From Myroides odoratimimus (lineage in GTDB: Bacteria > Bacteroidota > Bacteroidia > Flavobacteriales > Flavobacteriaceae): a stretch of DNA of 64,000 nucleotides. The position numbers and the translations under genes were made by a program. Below, one piece after another: positions 15,682 through 24,588 of this stretch. Numbering within the stretch: position 1 is the stretch's first letter; every line of letters starts with the position of its first letter. The notes under the pieces are model-generated. The model did no database searches. It was given only the letters and a program-made list of their open reading frames with translations, and was not told the origin of the DNA. The DNA lies in assembly GCF_030326305.1 (NCBI RefSeq), contig NZ_JACAKB010000016.1, positions 1 through 64,000 of the forward strand, in the 5' to 3' direction.

Positions 15682-17001
15682 TTATCCATTTAGCTGATTA
15701 ATAAAATTAGTTAGTTGGGTTAATTTATCAGGATCTAGCTTTTTTAAACTCTCTAATAAATCTGTGTAATTATCACTTTGTTTATTTGCTTTTCCTTCAA
15801 GCTTATCTTTTAATATCTGCATTTCTGTTTTGATAGACTCTTCTTCTGTTAGAGCGTATTCCTCAGTCTGTTTAACAGAGTGATGACCTAACATTTCTTT
15901 TACTACGTGAATAGGTACGCCATTGCCAAGAGTTACAGTACTTCCAAAAGTTCTTCTTGCCTTATGTGTATTTAGCTCACTTATCTCGCACAGTGAGGCG
16001 ATCTCTTTTAAATACTCATTCATTTTTTGATTAGAGCGAACGGGAAGTACTATATCTTTATAAGTGCAATCAGGATGATCTTTATACTTTTCCATTATCT
16101 CAATAGCTTTTGGAAGTAATGGAATGGTAATATTAGCATCTGTCTTTTGTCTGTTGGTTCTTATCCATAGATTGCCCTCTTCATCTTTAGTAATATCGCT
16201 TTTCTTTAGCTGAAACACATCGATATAAGCAAGACCAGTATAACACTGAAAAACAAAGACATCTCTTACAGTTGCTAGTCGCTCGTTAATAAACTCTTTG
16301 TTTTCTAAAATAGATAGCTCTTGTTTGCTTAGTGGTTTCTTATTGAGCTTAGTCTTTTTAGGTTTGTATTGTACAAATGGATTAGAAGCAATAATCCCCT
16401 TAGCAACAGCTCTTAGAACAATCTTCTTAAAGTTTGAGATATACTTAATAGCTGTGTTATTAGAACACGCTCTAACGGTCTTTAAATAGTGTTCATAGCC
16501 AATTACAAACTCATAATTGAGTTCTCTAAACTCTATGTCGTCTTTACCACATACATAACGGATATATTCAGCTACATGTGATCTTGCTGTTACGTATCTT
16601 TCATGTGTTCCAATTGCGTACTCTTTAGGGACAAGCTTAAAAACTTCATCATTGTGCTTTTGAAACTCTTCTAAAACTTTGACTTTACTTGTTCCTTTGC
16701 CTTTGATATAATCCATAAGTACAGAAGCAGTAATAGGCTCTTCATTGCTTAAGAGCTCTAATTTGTACTTAGTAATCTTTGATACGATTGTATCTAAGAG
16801 GTAGTTTAGCGTTTTAGCATCTTCTTTAGTGCCATTGGCACGACCTGCTTTTTGGTTCCATCTGTTGATATCCCATTTATGACTTAAAGAAGTCTCTTTG
16901 CGAATACCATCTACTGTGATTCTAAGATAAACACCTCTTAAATCACTTTTCTCTCTATTGGGTTTAAGAAAGAAATTAATTGATAACTGTTTTTCTAACA
17001 T
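15682..17001 (-). CDS. int: Tyrosine site-specific integrase (Bacteroidota Arm-DNA-bind_5 type)
   Basis: 439 aa, full length. Residues 5-95 form the arm-binding domain, about 105-205 the SAM-like core-binding domain, and about 220-390 the catalytic domain. Visible catalytic residues are Lys in RQKTDANITIPL, H346-x-x-R349 in THKARRTF, His in MLGHHS and the nucleophile Tyr382 in TEEYAL. The first catalytic arginine is missing: the motif reads TGLAYIDV with Ala258, as in CTnDOT-like integrases that replace it with a small residue. The enzyme would integrate and excise the element. It points away from the adjacent tRNA-Ser, about 270 bp distant. Confidence 0.92.
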   Translation of the reverse strand: MLEKQLSINFFLKPNREKSDLRGVYLRITVDGIRKETSLSHKWDINRWNQKAGRANGTKEDAKTLNYLLDTIVSKITKYKLELLSNEEPITASVLMDYIKGKGTSKVKVLEEFQKHNDEVFKLVPKEYAIGTHERYVTARSHVAEYIRYVCGKDDIEFRELNYEFVIGYEHYLKTVRACSNNTAIKYISNFKKIVLRAVAKGIIASNPFVQYKPKKTKLNKKPLSKQELSILENKEFINERLATVRDVFVFQCYTGLAYIDVFQLKKSDITKDEEGNLWIRTNRQKTDANITIPLLPKAIEIMEKYKDHPDCTYKDIVLPVRSNQKMNEYLKEIASLCEISELNTHKARRTFGSTVTLGNGVPIHVVKEMLGHHSVKQTEEYALTEEESIKTEMQILKDKLEGKANKQSDNYTDLLESLKKLDPDKLTQLTNFINQLNG

Positions 17002-17039
17002 AATTCAACTGTTTTTAAATATTAATAAATGTCGAATTA

Positions 17040-17195
17040 AAACGTTCCAAAATCACAGTTTAAAACTCTCTGGCGCCATTTGGCGTAAGGGTTCACTAAG
17101 TTTGAAGGTGCGCATCACTAAAATATTTTTCTGTGCACCGAATCAAGTGTATTTTTGGGTGCACTTTTTTAAAAAATGGGATATCCCTAAAAAAG
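17040..17195. other. Candidate attachment region with small inverted repeats
   Basis: Between the integrase start and the tRNA terminator lie a TGGCGCCA palindrome followed by a second TGGCG, and GTGCACC ... GGTGCAC arms about 17 bp apart (around 17,132-17,166). Paired short repeats upstream of an integrase are the usual site of arm-type binding sequences. They could mark the element end, but no second copy is in the window. Confidence 0.35.
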
Positions 17196-17198
17196 AAA

Positions 17199-17231
17199 AA
17201 ACCTATAACTCGTTGTGAATCATAGGTTTTG
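17199..17231 (-). terminator. Terminator of tRNA-Ser
   Basis: AAAACCTAT / ATAGGTTTT with a 15-nt loop, followed on the minus strand by a T-rich run. It lies about 45 bp past the 3' end of the tRNA. If native, it places the element boundary to its left. Confidence 0.65.
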
Positions 17232-17274
17232 TGCTTTTTTAATAACTTTTGAAAAGTTATCTTTTATAAATCAG

Positions 17275-17359
17275 CGGAGAAAGAGGGATTCGAACCCCCG
17301 GACCTGTTACAGTCAACGGTTTTCAAGACCGCCGCATTCGACCACTCTGCCATTTCTCC
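17275..17359 (-). tRNA. tRNA-Ser (anticodon TGA)
   Basis: Read on the minus strand, the 7-bp acceptor stem GGAGAAA pairs with TTTCTCC. The anticodon loop CTTGAAA carries TGA. A class II variable arm (GTTGACTGTAACAGGTC region) and the T-loop GGTTCGAATCC are present, with discriminator G. Length is 85 nt without an encoded CCA. It reads UCA and, by wobble, other UCN codons. It is the nearest chromosomal landmark to the integrase and a plausible integration target. Confidence 0.95.
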
Positions 17360-17544
17360 AGTGGTCTGCATTACTTCCGTATTGCGAGTGCAAATGTAGC
17401 ACAAATATCCAAACCTCCAAACTTTCGAGATAAAATAATTGAAAGTTTTTTCAGTAAAGCTCTTACTTCAGATCATAGCTATAGAATAAAAAACTAAGTA
17501 TCAGCCTTATACTCCCCTAACCGATTCGCTGTCTTTTAAAAATA

Positions 17545-17568
17545 AAAAACTCCTTAGTAGGAGTTTTT
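17545..17568 (-). terminator. Terminator after the serine-hydrolase homologue
   Basis: AAAAACTCCT / AGGAGTTTTT with a 4-nt loop, directly past the stop codon at 17,573. Confidence 0.8.
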
Positions 17569-17572
17569 AGTA

Positions 17573-18973
17573 TTATTTGTCTTCAAAAAGCTTAACGACT
17601 AATTTATAACTTAAAGAATCTAGTCCATTAAGAGCTCCTTCAGAAGAGCTATTAGAAAGAACTATTAGACCTTTCTTTCTAACAGGGTCAAAAGCCACAT
17701 AGTTAGAATATCCTGCATCTATACCTCTTGTGAAGTAAAGAGGCTCTCCAGAACCAAAAGGATAGCCTATCTTCCACCCTAAACTAACCCAGTAATTAGG
17801 ACTTACAATAAGAGTAGGCTTCTGTGTCAGCTGTAGTACCTTATCTTCACTATTAAACTGCGCTTGAATGAACTTCGTCAAATCAGCTGCTGTTGAGATC
17901 CCACCACTAGAAGGTAATAAAGCACCTACTTTGATAGGATATACTTCCTTAAGGTTTACATTAATTCCTTTTACAACTTCGCGTTTCTTCTTAGACATAT
18001 ACACGGTAGAGTGATTCATACCATACCTAGCAAATACTTTCTCTTCAACTAATTTATCAAAAGGTTTATTATACACCTTACTCAAGGTATTACCTAGTAT
18101 AGCGTATCCAAGAAAAGAAAAGCTCTGTCTCTTCTCTGCACTTATCGTATCTGTCTCTAGATTATGTTGTAAATAATCTTCTAATTGAGCACTAGTTAGA
18201 TTAGTCAAATAATCATCCTCTACCTTTGGATCATCAGACTTTATCTCAGGCAACATAGGCACTAAGGAAGAATGATTAGCCAAAGCGATAAAGGGAAGTT
18301 TAATATTCTTATTAAAACTAAAGTCATAATACTTATTTACATCAGTAGTCATATCTATACCTTGCTCTAGTACAGCATCAGCTAATACAGTAGAAGTAAA
18401 TATCGTCATTAGATTAGCCATAGAAAACTTACTATTTGTATTGTTCTCTATTTTCACCCCATCTCCTACTTTCTTAAAACCGTGGTATTCTACCTTATCA
18501 TTATCGATAATAGCGATGGCATACTGTCCTTTATCAGGAAGATTAGTCGTTTCATTTGCGATAATTTCTTCTATACTAAACTTCTTGAATGAATCATCCA
18601 CAGGCTTAGGCATATCTAATAATCTAAATCCAACTACCTCCCCTGTATCATTCATCGCTAGATTAAGTAATGCAACATCATTATTCTCAAACTCCGTTTT
18701 AAACAATGCTAACTGATTATTATCTAAACCATAGAACTCCATATTCTTAATATTACCAAGTTTTTCTTTCATCTCTACAAAGAATAACTTAGCCTTAGCA
18801 CTAGGCAACTCTTCTTTTAAAGATGGTGCAAAGTGGCTGTAAATATCATCGTAATCATTGGTATTGTAATCCTTTACAAAAGTATCTATTAAAAGTTTAA
18901 ACTCTTTCTCTTGAGCGAAAGAACCAAAACTCATCAATAAACACATCGCTATGGAAATACTTAATCTCTTCAT
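17573..18973 (-). CDS. Secreted serine-hydrolase/beta-lactamase-fold protein, probably catalytically inactive
   Basis: 466 aa. A signal peptide (residues 1-20, cleavage after SFA) precedes a DUF3887-like helical domain (about 22-120) and a class C beta-lactamase-like domain (about 130-466). The fold is recognisable from FSFLGYAILG, SSGGISTAADLTKF and SLGWKIGYPFG. The catalytic residues are lost, however. The SxxK position reads N187-L-M-T190 (FSMANLMTIFT), the YxN motif is F-S-F, and the H/KxG motif is TRG in FTRGIDAGY. Relatives with these residues cleave or transfer peptides or esters; this one more likely binds a ligand or peptidoglycan fragment in the periplasm. It is single-gene, with its own terminator. 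Confidence 0.75.
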   Translation of the reverse strand: MKRLSISIAMCLLMSFGSFAQEKEFKLLIDTFVKDYNTNDYDDIYSHFAPSLKEELPSAKAKLFFVEMKEKLGNIKNMEFYGLDNNQLALFKTEFENNDVALLNLAMNDTGEVVGFRLLDMPKPVDDSFKKFSIEEIIANETTNLPDKGQYAIAIIDNDKVEYHGFKKVGDGVKIENNTNSKFSMANLMTIFTSTVLADAVLEQGIDMTTDVNKYYDFSFNKNIKLPFIALANHSSLVPMLPEIKSDDPKVEDDYLTNLTSAQLEDYLQHNLETDTISAEKRQSFSFLGYAILGNTLSKVYNKPFDKLVEEKVFARYGMNHSTVYMSKKKREVVKGINVNLKEVYPIKVGALLPSSGGISTAADLTKFIQAQFNSEDKVLQLTQKPTLIVSPNYWVSLGWKIGYPFGSGEPLYFTRGIDAGYSNYVAFDPVRKKGLIVLSNSSSEGALNGLDSLSYKLVVKLFEDK

Positions 18974-19236
18974 TTCTTAATTTTATTTTGCAAGGATAAA
19001 TATATCAGTTATTATCCGATAATTTTCTCCCTTTAACAAGAATAAAAGAAAATAAGAATTTTCCATCTTCTTTTAAGTTAAGTACATCAACCTCTATATA
19101 GAGCATCAAACCTCTGTTAGCCTAACACCATACCATGTCTCTCCTTCCTATTCTTAAATAAAGAAACTCTATTATGATTACGAGAGTCTCTTTATTTTTT
19201 TAAGTATATTCGCCCTAAATAAAAAACAGAAAGACT

Positions 19237-19899
19237 ATGACTAAGAGTGAAAAAGTAAAATTTGCTATGGAAACATTGGACGCTCTTTATCCAGAAGTTC
19301 CTATTCCATTAGACCATAAAGACCCTTATACCCTTCTGATCGCTGTACTTCTATCTGCACAGTGTACAGATGAACGCGTAAATAAGATTACCCCACTACT
19401 ATTTGCTAAGGCTGATAATCCGTATGATATGATCAAAATGACAGTAGAAGAAATACAAGATATCATCAGACCTTGTGGGTTATCTCCTATGAAATCTAAA
19501 GGTATTTATGGGTTATCACATATCTTAATTGATAAATATAATGGAGAAGTCCCTCAAGATATGGCTGCATTAGAAGAACTACCTGCCGTAGGTCATAAGA
19601 CAGCTAGTGTTGTTATGTCTCAAGCATTTGGAGTACCTGCTTTCCCAGTAGATACCCATATTCATAGATTAATGTATCGTTGGAATTTCTCTAATGGAAA
19701 AAGTGTAGAACAGACTGAAAGAGATGCTAAACGCTTATTCCCAGAGGACAAATGGAACCTACTACACTTACAACTAGTATGGTATGGTAGACAGTACTCT
19801 CCTGCACGTGGTTGGAATCTAGAAATAGATATTATAACAAGTGTGATAGGTAGAAAGACTGTAATCAATGAATACTATAAGAAGAAAGAAAAGAAATAA
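19237..19899 (+). CDS. nth: Endonuclease III (DNA glycosylase/AP lyase)
   Basis: 220 aa, typical length. It removes oxidised pyrimidines and cleaves AP sites in base-excision repair. The helix-hairpin-helix LPAVGHKTASVV holds the catalytic Lys121, and VDTHIHR holds the catalytic Asp139. The N-terminal LLSAQCTDERVN is the family motif. The C-terminal 4Fe-4S cluster (four Cys) of Escherichia coli Nth is missing: the region reads LQLVWYGRQYSPARGW. I believe this is shared by flavobacterial homologues rather than a defect. A strong bidirectional terminator follows. Confidence 0.92.
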   Translation: MTKSEKVKFAMETLDALYPEVPIPLDHKDPYTLLIAVLLSAQCTDERVNKITPLLFAKADNPYDMIKMTVEEIQDIIRPCGLSPMKSKGIYGLSHILIDKYNGEVPQDMAALEELPAVGHKTASVVMSQAFGVPAFPVDTHIHRLMYRWNFSNGKSVEQTERDAKRLFPEDKWNLLHLQLVWYGRQYSPARGWNLEIDIITSVIGRKTVINEYYKKKEKK

Positions 19900-19972
19900 T
19901 ACTGCTAATCCTAGCACATCAGTGTAAGATAATATAGAGGTATCGAGCAGTAATCTAAGATCATCACAAGGT

Positions 19973-20012
19973 AAAAAAAGAGGTTAAGTAAAATGACTTA
20001 ACCTCTTTTTTT
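19973..20012. terminator. Bidirectional terminator
   Basis: AAAAAAAGAGGTTAAGT / ACTTAACCTCTTTTTTT is a perfect 17-bp stem with a 6-nt loop between the convergent nth and the small gene after the sigma factor. Its right end overlaps the stop codon of the latter. Confidence 0.9.
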
Positions 20013-20160
20013 AATTCTCTTTCGAGTAAAGCGATAGATTATTGATTAACCCGTTTAGCCTAACTAGGCTCAATCCTTTAGAGTAATTCAAAAGGAATTT
20101 AATGGTCTCTTCTTTGGGTAAACTAAATGAACTAGTTTTCGTTGTGTAATTTTTCTTCAT
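20011..20160 (-). CDS. Small hypothetical protein downstream of the ECF sigma factor, 49 aa
   Basis: The protein begins MKKNYTTKTSSFSLPKEETI and continues KFLLNYSKGLSLVRLNG. Flavobacteria commonly carry such a short SxFSxPxxExIxFLLxYSK protein just after this sigma-factor gene, so the position supports it as real. I chose the internal ATG at 20,160; the longer reading (to 20,199) adds a tail that does not look conserved. The gap to the sigma stop is 52 bp, same strand, so it is probably co-transcribed. Function unknown; it has no Cys and no membrane segment. Confidence 0.6.
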   Translation of the reverse strand: MKKNYTTKTSSFSLPKEETIKFLLNYSKGLSLVRLNGLINNLSLYSKEN

Positions 20161-20212
20161 ATGTGGCGCGTTTTGTTGTTTATACAATACTAACGACAAA
20201 ACACTTCACATA

Positions 20213-20800
20213 TTATATCTCTGTCAAAATAATATTTTTTTCGTCAATTAATTTTCTTAAATTAAGCAATGCATATCGCATTCTCCCTAGAGCAGTATTA
20301 ATACTTACATCCGTTAATTCAGCTATCTCCTTGAAACTCAAATCTTGATACATACGCATCGTGATCACTTGACGTTGATCTTCTGGTAGCTCTTTTAACA
20401 ATAAATGTAGATCTGACTCTATCTGCTGTTGGATAATATCTCCTTCTATTGTATTAGAATCATCTTTTAGAAAAGAGAAAATAGGCAACTCCTCAGAATC
20501 ATACTGAAACTGTACACGCTTCTCTCTTCGGTAGTGATCCATTACTAAATTATGAGCAATACGGATAACCCAAGGTAGAAACTTACCTTCTTCATTATAT
20601 CTACCCGATTTAAGGGTATTAATTACTTTTATGAATGTATCTTGGAAAATGTCATTTGCTAACTCAGCATCGGATACCTTAGAAAAGATAAAACCATAGA
20701 TCTTAGACTGGTGTCTTTTGATCAAAACCTCTAACGCCTCTTCACCACCTGCAATATATAATGTTACAAGGGCTGCATCAGGCATATTTATATATACCAT
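20213..20800 (-). CDS. ECF-type RNA polymerase sigma-70 factor, 195 aa
   Basis: Region 2 spans about 20-90: LIKRHQSKIYGFIFSKVSDA, ELANDIFQDTFIKV, then FLPWVIRIAHNLVMDHYRRE, covering core binding and -10 recognition. Region 4 spans about 135-190: LPEDQRQVITMRMYQDLSFK, EIAELTDVSINTALGRMRYA, the -35-binding HTH. It directs RNA polymerase to a subset of promoters. No anti-sigma gene is adjacent; only a small 49-aa protein follows. In flavobacteria a very similar solitary ECF factor is part of the conserved core. The start at MVYINMPDAAL is used; the second Met (MPDAAL) is an alternative. Confidence 0.9.
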   Translation of the reverse strand: MVYINMPDAALVTLYIAGGEEALEVLIKRHQSKIYGFIFSKVSDAELANDIFQDTFIKVINTLKSGRYNEEGKFLPWVIRIAHNLVMDHYRREKRVQFQYDSEELPIFSFLKDDSNTIEGDIIQQQIESDLHLLLKELPEDQRQVITMRMYQDLSFKEIAELTDVSINTALGRMRYALLNLRKLIDEKNIILTEI

Positions 20801-21517
20801 ACCAAATTTCTTTTTTAAAACTGTAAATAGATTTTTATAAAGTAATTTTGTATTATAGGCTTTGATTTTTATCGTTTAACGAGACAAATATATAAAATTA
20901 TATTTGTTAAAATAAATAAAAAATAAAAGTTTTTTTTAGAACCTCAATCAACAAACGTTATCATATCTCATCATTTAGCCGGAAAACAATAAAATTCACA
21001 TATCTTAAATTTGTCTAAATGAAATAATCACAATATTAGGCAAAAATAGATGTAAAAAACACAATTATATCTAACGACATAACCTGTATATTTTTGGAGA
21101 ACTAACTTCCTTTTGCTCATTCATATTATTTCATTCTTATTCCTATCTGATTGTAATCTAGCTTCTGTCTTGTTTCCGAGAGATGCCCTAGAAGCGACTT
21201 TTGGGGAACAACTCGAAAATAAAATAGAGTAACCACAGAACTAAAACAGATGTAACATCAGGCCATGACTGACTTTATCTCTAAACAATACCCTCTCTTT
21301 TACTCCTATTTACTCCATTTTTTGACTTTCTACTACATCCATTATTTCATTCTTTCTATATTGCGACATCGAATCGTTCTTCTATCCCACTCTGTATACC
21401 AGATGGCAATGCGAAATATTATAGCAGATTCAGCTTTTTGCACAAGATTATACCTTGTAGAGTTTTAGAGGAATTAAAGAAAGCATTATCTTTGTTTATT
21501 AAACCTTTATAGGCTAC
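20801..21517. other. Intergenic region between sigma factor and uvrA
   Basis: 717 bp with no convincing gene; an open frame at 21,265-21,468 has poor composition and no partner. At about 20,884-20,906 ACAAATATA pairs with TATATTTGT, a short dyad near the sigma-factor promoter. The right end holds the uvrA promoter. Confidence 0.5.
21487..21494 (+). promoter_or_regulatory. uvrA promoter, -7 box TATCTTTG
   Basis: A perfect match to the Bacteroidota -7 consensus TAnnTTTG, 24 bp before the uvrA ATG. No TTG lies at the ideal -33 spacing. Confidence 0.5.
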
Positions 21518-24331
21518 ATGAAAAAAATAGATTTCTCCAATATAGATCCCAAAAAGAATATTATCATCAAGGGCGCTCAGCTACACAATCTAAAAGATTT
21601 AGACGTTGTCATCCCTCGTAATAATCTTGTTGTTATAACAGGATTATCTGGTTCTGGTAAGTCCAGTTTAGCTTTTGACACCCTATATGCAGAAGGACAA
21701 AGACGCTATGTAGAGAGCTTATCTTCTTATGCTAGACAATTCTTAGGGCGTATTAACAAACCTAAAGTAGAATACATAAAAGGGATTGCTCCTGCGATTG
21801 CGATTGAACAAAAAGTAAATACTAGCAATGCTCGTTCTACAGTAGGTACCTCTACTGAGATATATGACTATATCAAATTACTTTACGCACGTATCGGAAA
21901 GACATTTTCTCCTATCTCAGGAGAAGAAGTAAAGAAGGATACTGTAAGTGATGTATTAGACTATGTTAAGAGCTTGGCTATTGGAGCCAAATTATTATTG
22001 CTTGCTCCTATTGATTTAGGAGAAGACAGAGAGCTTTATGAGCATCTTAATGTACTACTTCAGCAGGGATATGCTAGAATATTAGTGCATGGAGAGACTT
22101 TGCGTTTAGACCAATACATTAGTGATAATACAGAAGATATCATTAACCAAGTAGATGCCACTCAGGTTTATCTAGTTGTAGACCGTATCGTAGTAAGTGA
22201 TGATGAGGATTTCTTTAACCGTCTAGGAGACTCTGTAGAAACAGCTTTCTTCGAAGGAAAAGGATATTGTTATATCGTAGATCTTAAAGATAAGAAGCGC
22301 AAAGAGTTCAGTAATAACTTTGCCCTAGATGGAGAAGTATTCCTTGAGCCTAATGTTCATTTGTTTAGCTTTAATAATCCTTATGGAGCTTGTCCATCTT
22401 GTGATGGATATGGTAATATTATTGGTATTGATGAGGAACTAGTTATTCCTAATACAGGACTTTCTATATATGAGAATGCTGTTTTCCCTTGGAGAGGAGA
22501 ATCAATGGGCTGGTATAGAGATCAATTGGTTAACAATGCTTATAAATTTGACTTCCCAATTCACAAACCTTATTTTGAGCTAACAGAAGAACAAAAGGCA
22601 TTAGTATGGGAAGGAAACTCATTATTCACAGGATTAAATGATTTCTTTAGAGAATTAGAAGAGAAAAACTATAAAATTCAGAACCGCGTCCTTTTATCTC
22701 GTTATAGAGGAAAAACAAAATGTCCTACTTGTAAAGGAAAGAGACTGCGTAAAGAAGCGAGTTATGTAAAAGTAGGTAATAAAACAGTAAGTGAGCTGGT
22801 AGACCTACCGATCAAACATTTGATTACCTTCTTTAAAGATTTAAAACTGAATGAATACGAAGCAAAAGTAGCACAACGTTTATTAATCGAAATCAACAAC
22901 AGACTTGGCTTTCTAAGTAATGTAGGGCTTGACTACCTAACATTAAATAGAAATTCTGCTACACTGTCGGGAGGAGAATCTCAGCGTATTAACTTAGCCA
23001 CTTCATTAGGAAGTAGTTTAGTAGGGTCTATGTATATCTTAGACGAACCTAGTATAGGATTACACCCTAAGGATACAGAGAAGTTAATCGATGTATTGAA
23101 TAACCTTAAACAACTAGGGAATACAGTTATCGTGGTAGAACACGATGAAGATATAATGAAATCAGCTGATCAGATTATAGACATCGGTCCTGAAGCTGGT
23201 AGCTATGGAGGGCAACTAGTAGCTCAAGGTGATTATGACACTATTTTAAAAGCAAACTCTCTAACAGGGAAATACCTTAGTGGTGCCCTTGAAATTGCTG
23301 TTCCTAAAAAACGTAGAGGGTACAAGCACTTTATCGAAATAGTAGGCGCTAGAGAAAACAATCTAAAAAATATAGACGTTACATTTCCACTAGACTGTCT
23401 AACAGTAATCACAGGAGTATCTGGTAGTGGTAAAAGTACATTAGTCAAAAAGATATTATTCCCTGCACTACAGAAAAAACTAACTGGACTTAGTGATAAA
23501 CCTGGTCAGTTTACAGAGATGAAAGGGGAATTTGGTGGTATTAAATCAATAGAATATGTAGATCAGAATCCGATCGGAAGAAGTTCTAGATCTAACCCTG
23601 TAACCTATATCAAAGCCTATGATGATATTAGAGATTTATACTCTAAACAACAATTGTCAAAGCTAAGAGGCTACCAACCTAAGCATTTCTCATTTAACGT
23701 AGATGGTGGTAGATGTGAAACTTGTAAAGGAGAAGGAACTGTTACAGTAGAAATGCAGTTTATGGCAGACGTTCACCTAGAATGTGAAACTTGTCATGGT
23801 AAACGCTTTAAAAAAGAAATACTAGAAGTCAATTTTGAAGGGAAAAATATCGATGATTTACTGACCATGACGATAGACGATGCCTTAATGTTCTTCCAGC
23901 AACATAAACAAACTAAAATTGCACAAAAACTACAACCTCTACACGATGTAGGACTTGGTTATGTACAGTTAGGACAGTCTTCTTCTACCCTATCAGGAGG
24001 AGAAGCACAGCGAATCAAACTTGCTTCTTTCTTATTAGCTGGTACAACAAGAGATAAGGTATTATTTGTTTTTGATGAACCAACGACAGGATTACACTTC
24101 CACGATATTCAAAAACTATTGAAATCATTTGAAGCTTTAATTGAAAAAGGACATTCTATTATTGTAATTGAGCACAACCTTGATTTAATTAAATGTGCTG
24201 ATTATATTATAGATATTGGACCTGAAGGAGGAGAAAATGGAGGGCAATTAGTTGCTTTTGGCACACCTGAAGAAGTTGTAAAAAACAAAGCTTCCCTGAC
24301 TGGAAAATACTTAAAAGATAAACTTAAGTAA
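21518..24331 (+). CDS. uvrA: Excinuclease ABC subunit A
   Basis: 937 aa, full length. This DNA-damage sensor of nucleotide-excision repair loads UvrB at lesions. Two ABC ATPase units are seen. The first has Walker A GLSGSGKSSLAF near residue 45 and signature TLSGGESQRINLA near 490. The second has Walker A GVSGSGKSTLVK near 640 and signature TLSGGEAQRIKLA near 825. Zinc-finger cysteine pairs are visible in CPTCKGKR and CETCKGEG ... CETCHGKR. It is a single gene with its own promoter box and terminator; uvrB is not adjacent. Confidence 0.97.
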   Translation: MKKIDFSNIDPKKNIIIKGAQLHNLKDLDVVIPRNNLVVITGLSGSGKSSLAFDTLYAEGQRRYVESLSSYARQFLGRINKPKVEYIKGIAPAIAIEQKVNTSNARSTVGTSTEIYDYIKLLYARIGKTFSPISGEEVKKDTVSDVLDYVKSLAIGAKLLLLAPIDLGEDRELYEHLNVLLQQGYARILVHGETLRLDQYISDNTEDIINQVDATQVYLVVDRIVVSDDEDFFNRLGDSVETAFFEGKGYCYIVDLKDKKRKEFSNNFALDGEVFLEPNVHLFSFNNPYGACPSCDGYGNIIGIDEELVIPNTGLSIYENAVFPWRGESMGWYRDQLVNNAYKFDFPIHKPYFELTEEQKALVWEGNSLFTGLNDFFRELEEKNYKIQNRVLLSRYRGKTKCPTCKGKRLRKEASYVKVGNKTVSELVDLPIKHLITFFKDLKLNEYEAKVAQRLLIEINNRLGFLSNVGLDYLTLNRNSATLSGGESQRINLATSLGSSLVGSMYILDEPSIGLHPKDTEKLIDVLNNLKQLGNTVIVVEHDEDIMKSADQIIDIGPEAGSYGGQLVAQGDYDTILKANSLTGKYLSGALEIAVPKKRRGYKHFIEIVGARENNLKNIDVTFPLDCLTVITGVSGSGKSTLVKKILFPALQKKLTGLSDKPGQFTEMKGEFGGIKSIEYVDQNPIGRSSRSNPVTYIKAYDDIRDLYSKQQLSKLRGYQPKHFSFNVDGGRCETCKGEGTVTVEMQFMADVHLECETCHGKRFKKEILEVNFEGKNIDDLLTMTIDDALMFFQQHKQTKIAQKLQPLHDVGLGYVQLGQSSSTLSGGEAQRIKLASFLLAGTTRDKVLFVFDEPTTGLHFHDIQKLLKSFEALIEKGHSIIVIEHNLDLIKCADYIIDIGPEGGENGGQLVAFGTPEEVVKNKASLTGKYLKDKLK

Positions 24332-24373
24332 TACATTAGATAATTACGAATTACGACTATATACCTCATAACT

Positions 24374-24406
24374 AAAAGGCTGTATCAAATAATGACACAG
24401 CCTTTT
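24374..24406 (+). terminator. uvrA terminator
   Basis: AAAAGGCTGT / ACAGCCTTTT stem with a 13-nt loop and a T-run, about 45 bp after the uvrA stop. Confidence 0.8.
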
Positions 24407-24550
24407 TTAATTGTTTCAGCTTAGGTCAATTAAAAAGACTTGAAAACATGATTATACAAAGATGTTTTTTAGAACAATATAAATTATCAATTGAGCTCGG
24501 GTTCTTTATAAATTTTGTGTATTTCCTCTTTCGTTAACAAAGTGCAATAA

Positions 24551-24588
24551 AAAAGGTAACCTCGAAGTTCAAGATTACCTTTTTTATT
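24551..24588 (-). terminator. Terminator of the glycosyltransferase gene
   Basis: AAAAAAGGTAA / TTACCTTTTTT with a 15-nt loop, about 60 bp past the leftward gene's stop. Confidence 0.75.

Larger units (their letters stand above)
1..17200. mobile_element. Integrative mobilizable element with defence cargo (left end outside window)
   Basis: The block is bounded on the right by a tyrosine recombinase gene whose start lies about 270 bp from the 3' end of a tRNA-Ser gene. It contains a small helix-turn-helix gene, BfmA- and DUF5712-type mobilization genes, a candidate oriT, an Xre regulator, an IS110 insertion and a cargo of CBASS and RxxxxH proteins. No conjugation apparatus (Tra proteins, coupling protein) is visible, so it is inferred to be mobilizable rather than self-transmissible. 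I found no second copy of the tRNA 3' end in the window, so the left boundary is unknown. The right boundary is either the tRNA 3' end or the stretch at about 17,020-17,195. Chromosomal housekeeping genes begin directly to the right. Confidence 0.75.

Noticed and set aside
16958-17218. 86-aa rightward frame starting inside the integrase
   Set aside because: It begins antisense to the integrase start and runs through the inverted-repeat region; composition is not protein-like.
1-17275. Direct repeat of the tRNA-Ser 3' end as left attachment site
   Set aside because: I looked for the tRNA 3' sequence to the left of the integrase and found no copy; the left end probably lies outside the window.
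17215-17433. Open frame reading [14 protein letters not shown] on the + strand
   Set aside because: It is the antisense translation of the tRNA-Ser gene, a well-known spurious protein.
18380-18430. Ser184 as catalytic serine of the hydrolase homologue
   Set aside because: The following residues are M-A-N, so no SxxK lysine exists, and the other two motifs are also lost.
21265-21468. 67-aa frame upstream of uvrA
   Set aside because: Low-complexity hydrophobic and His-rich translation, no promoter or partner, in a non-coding gap.
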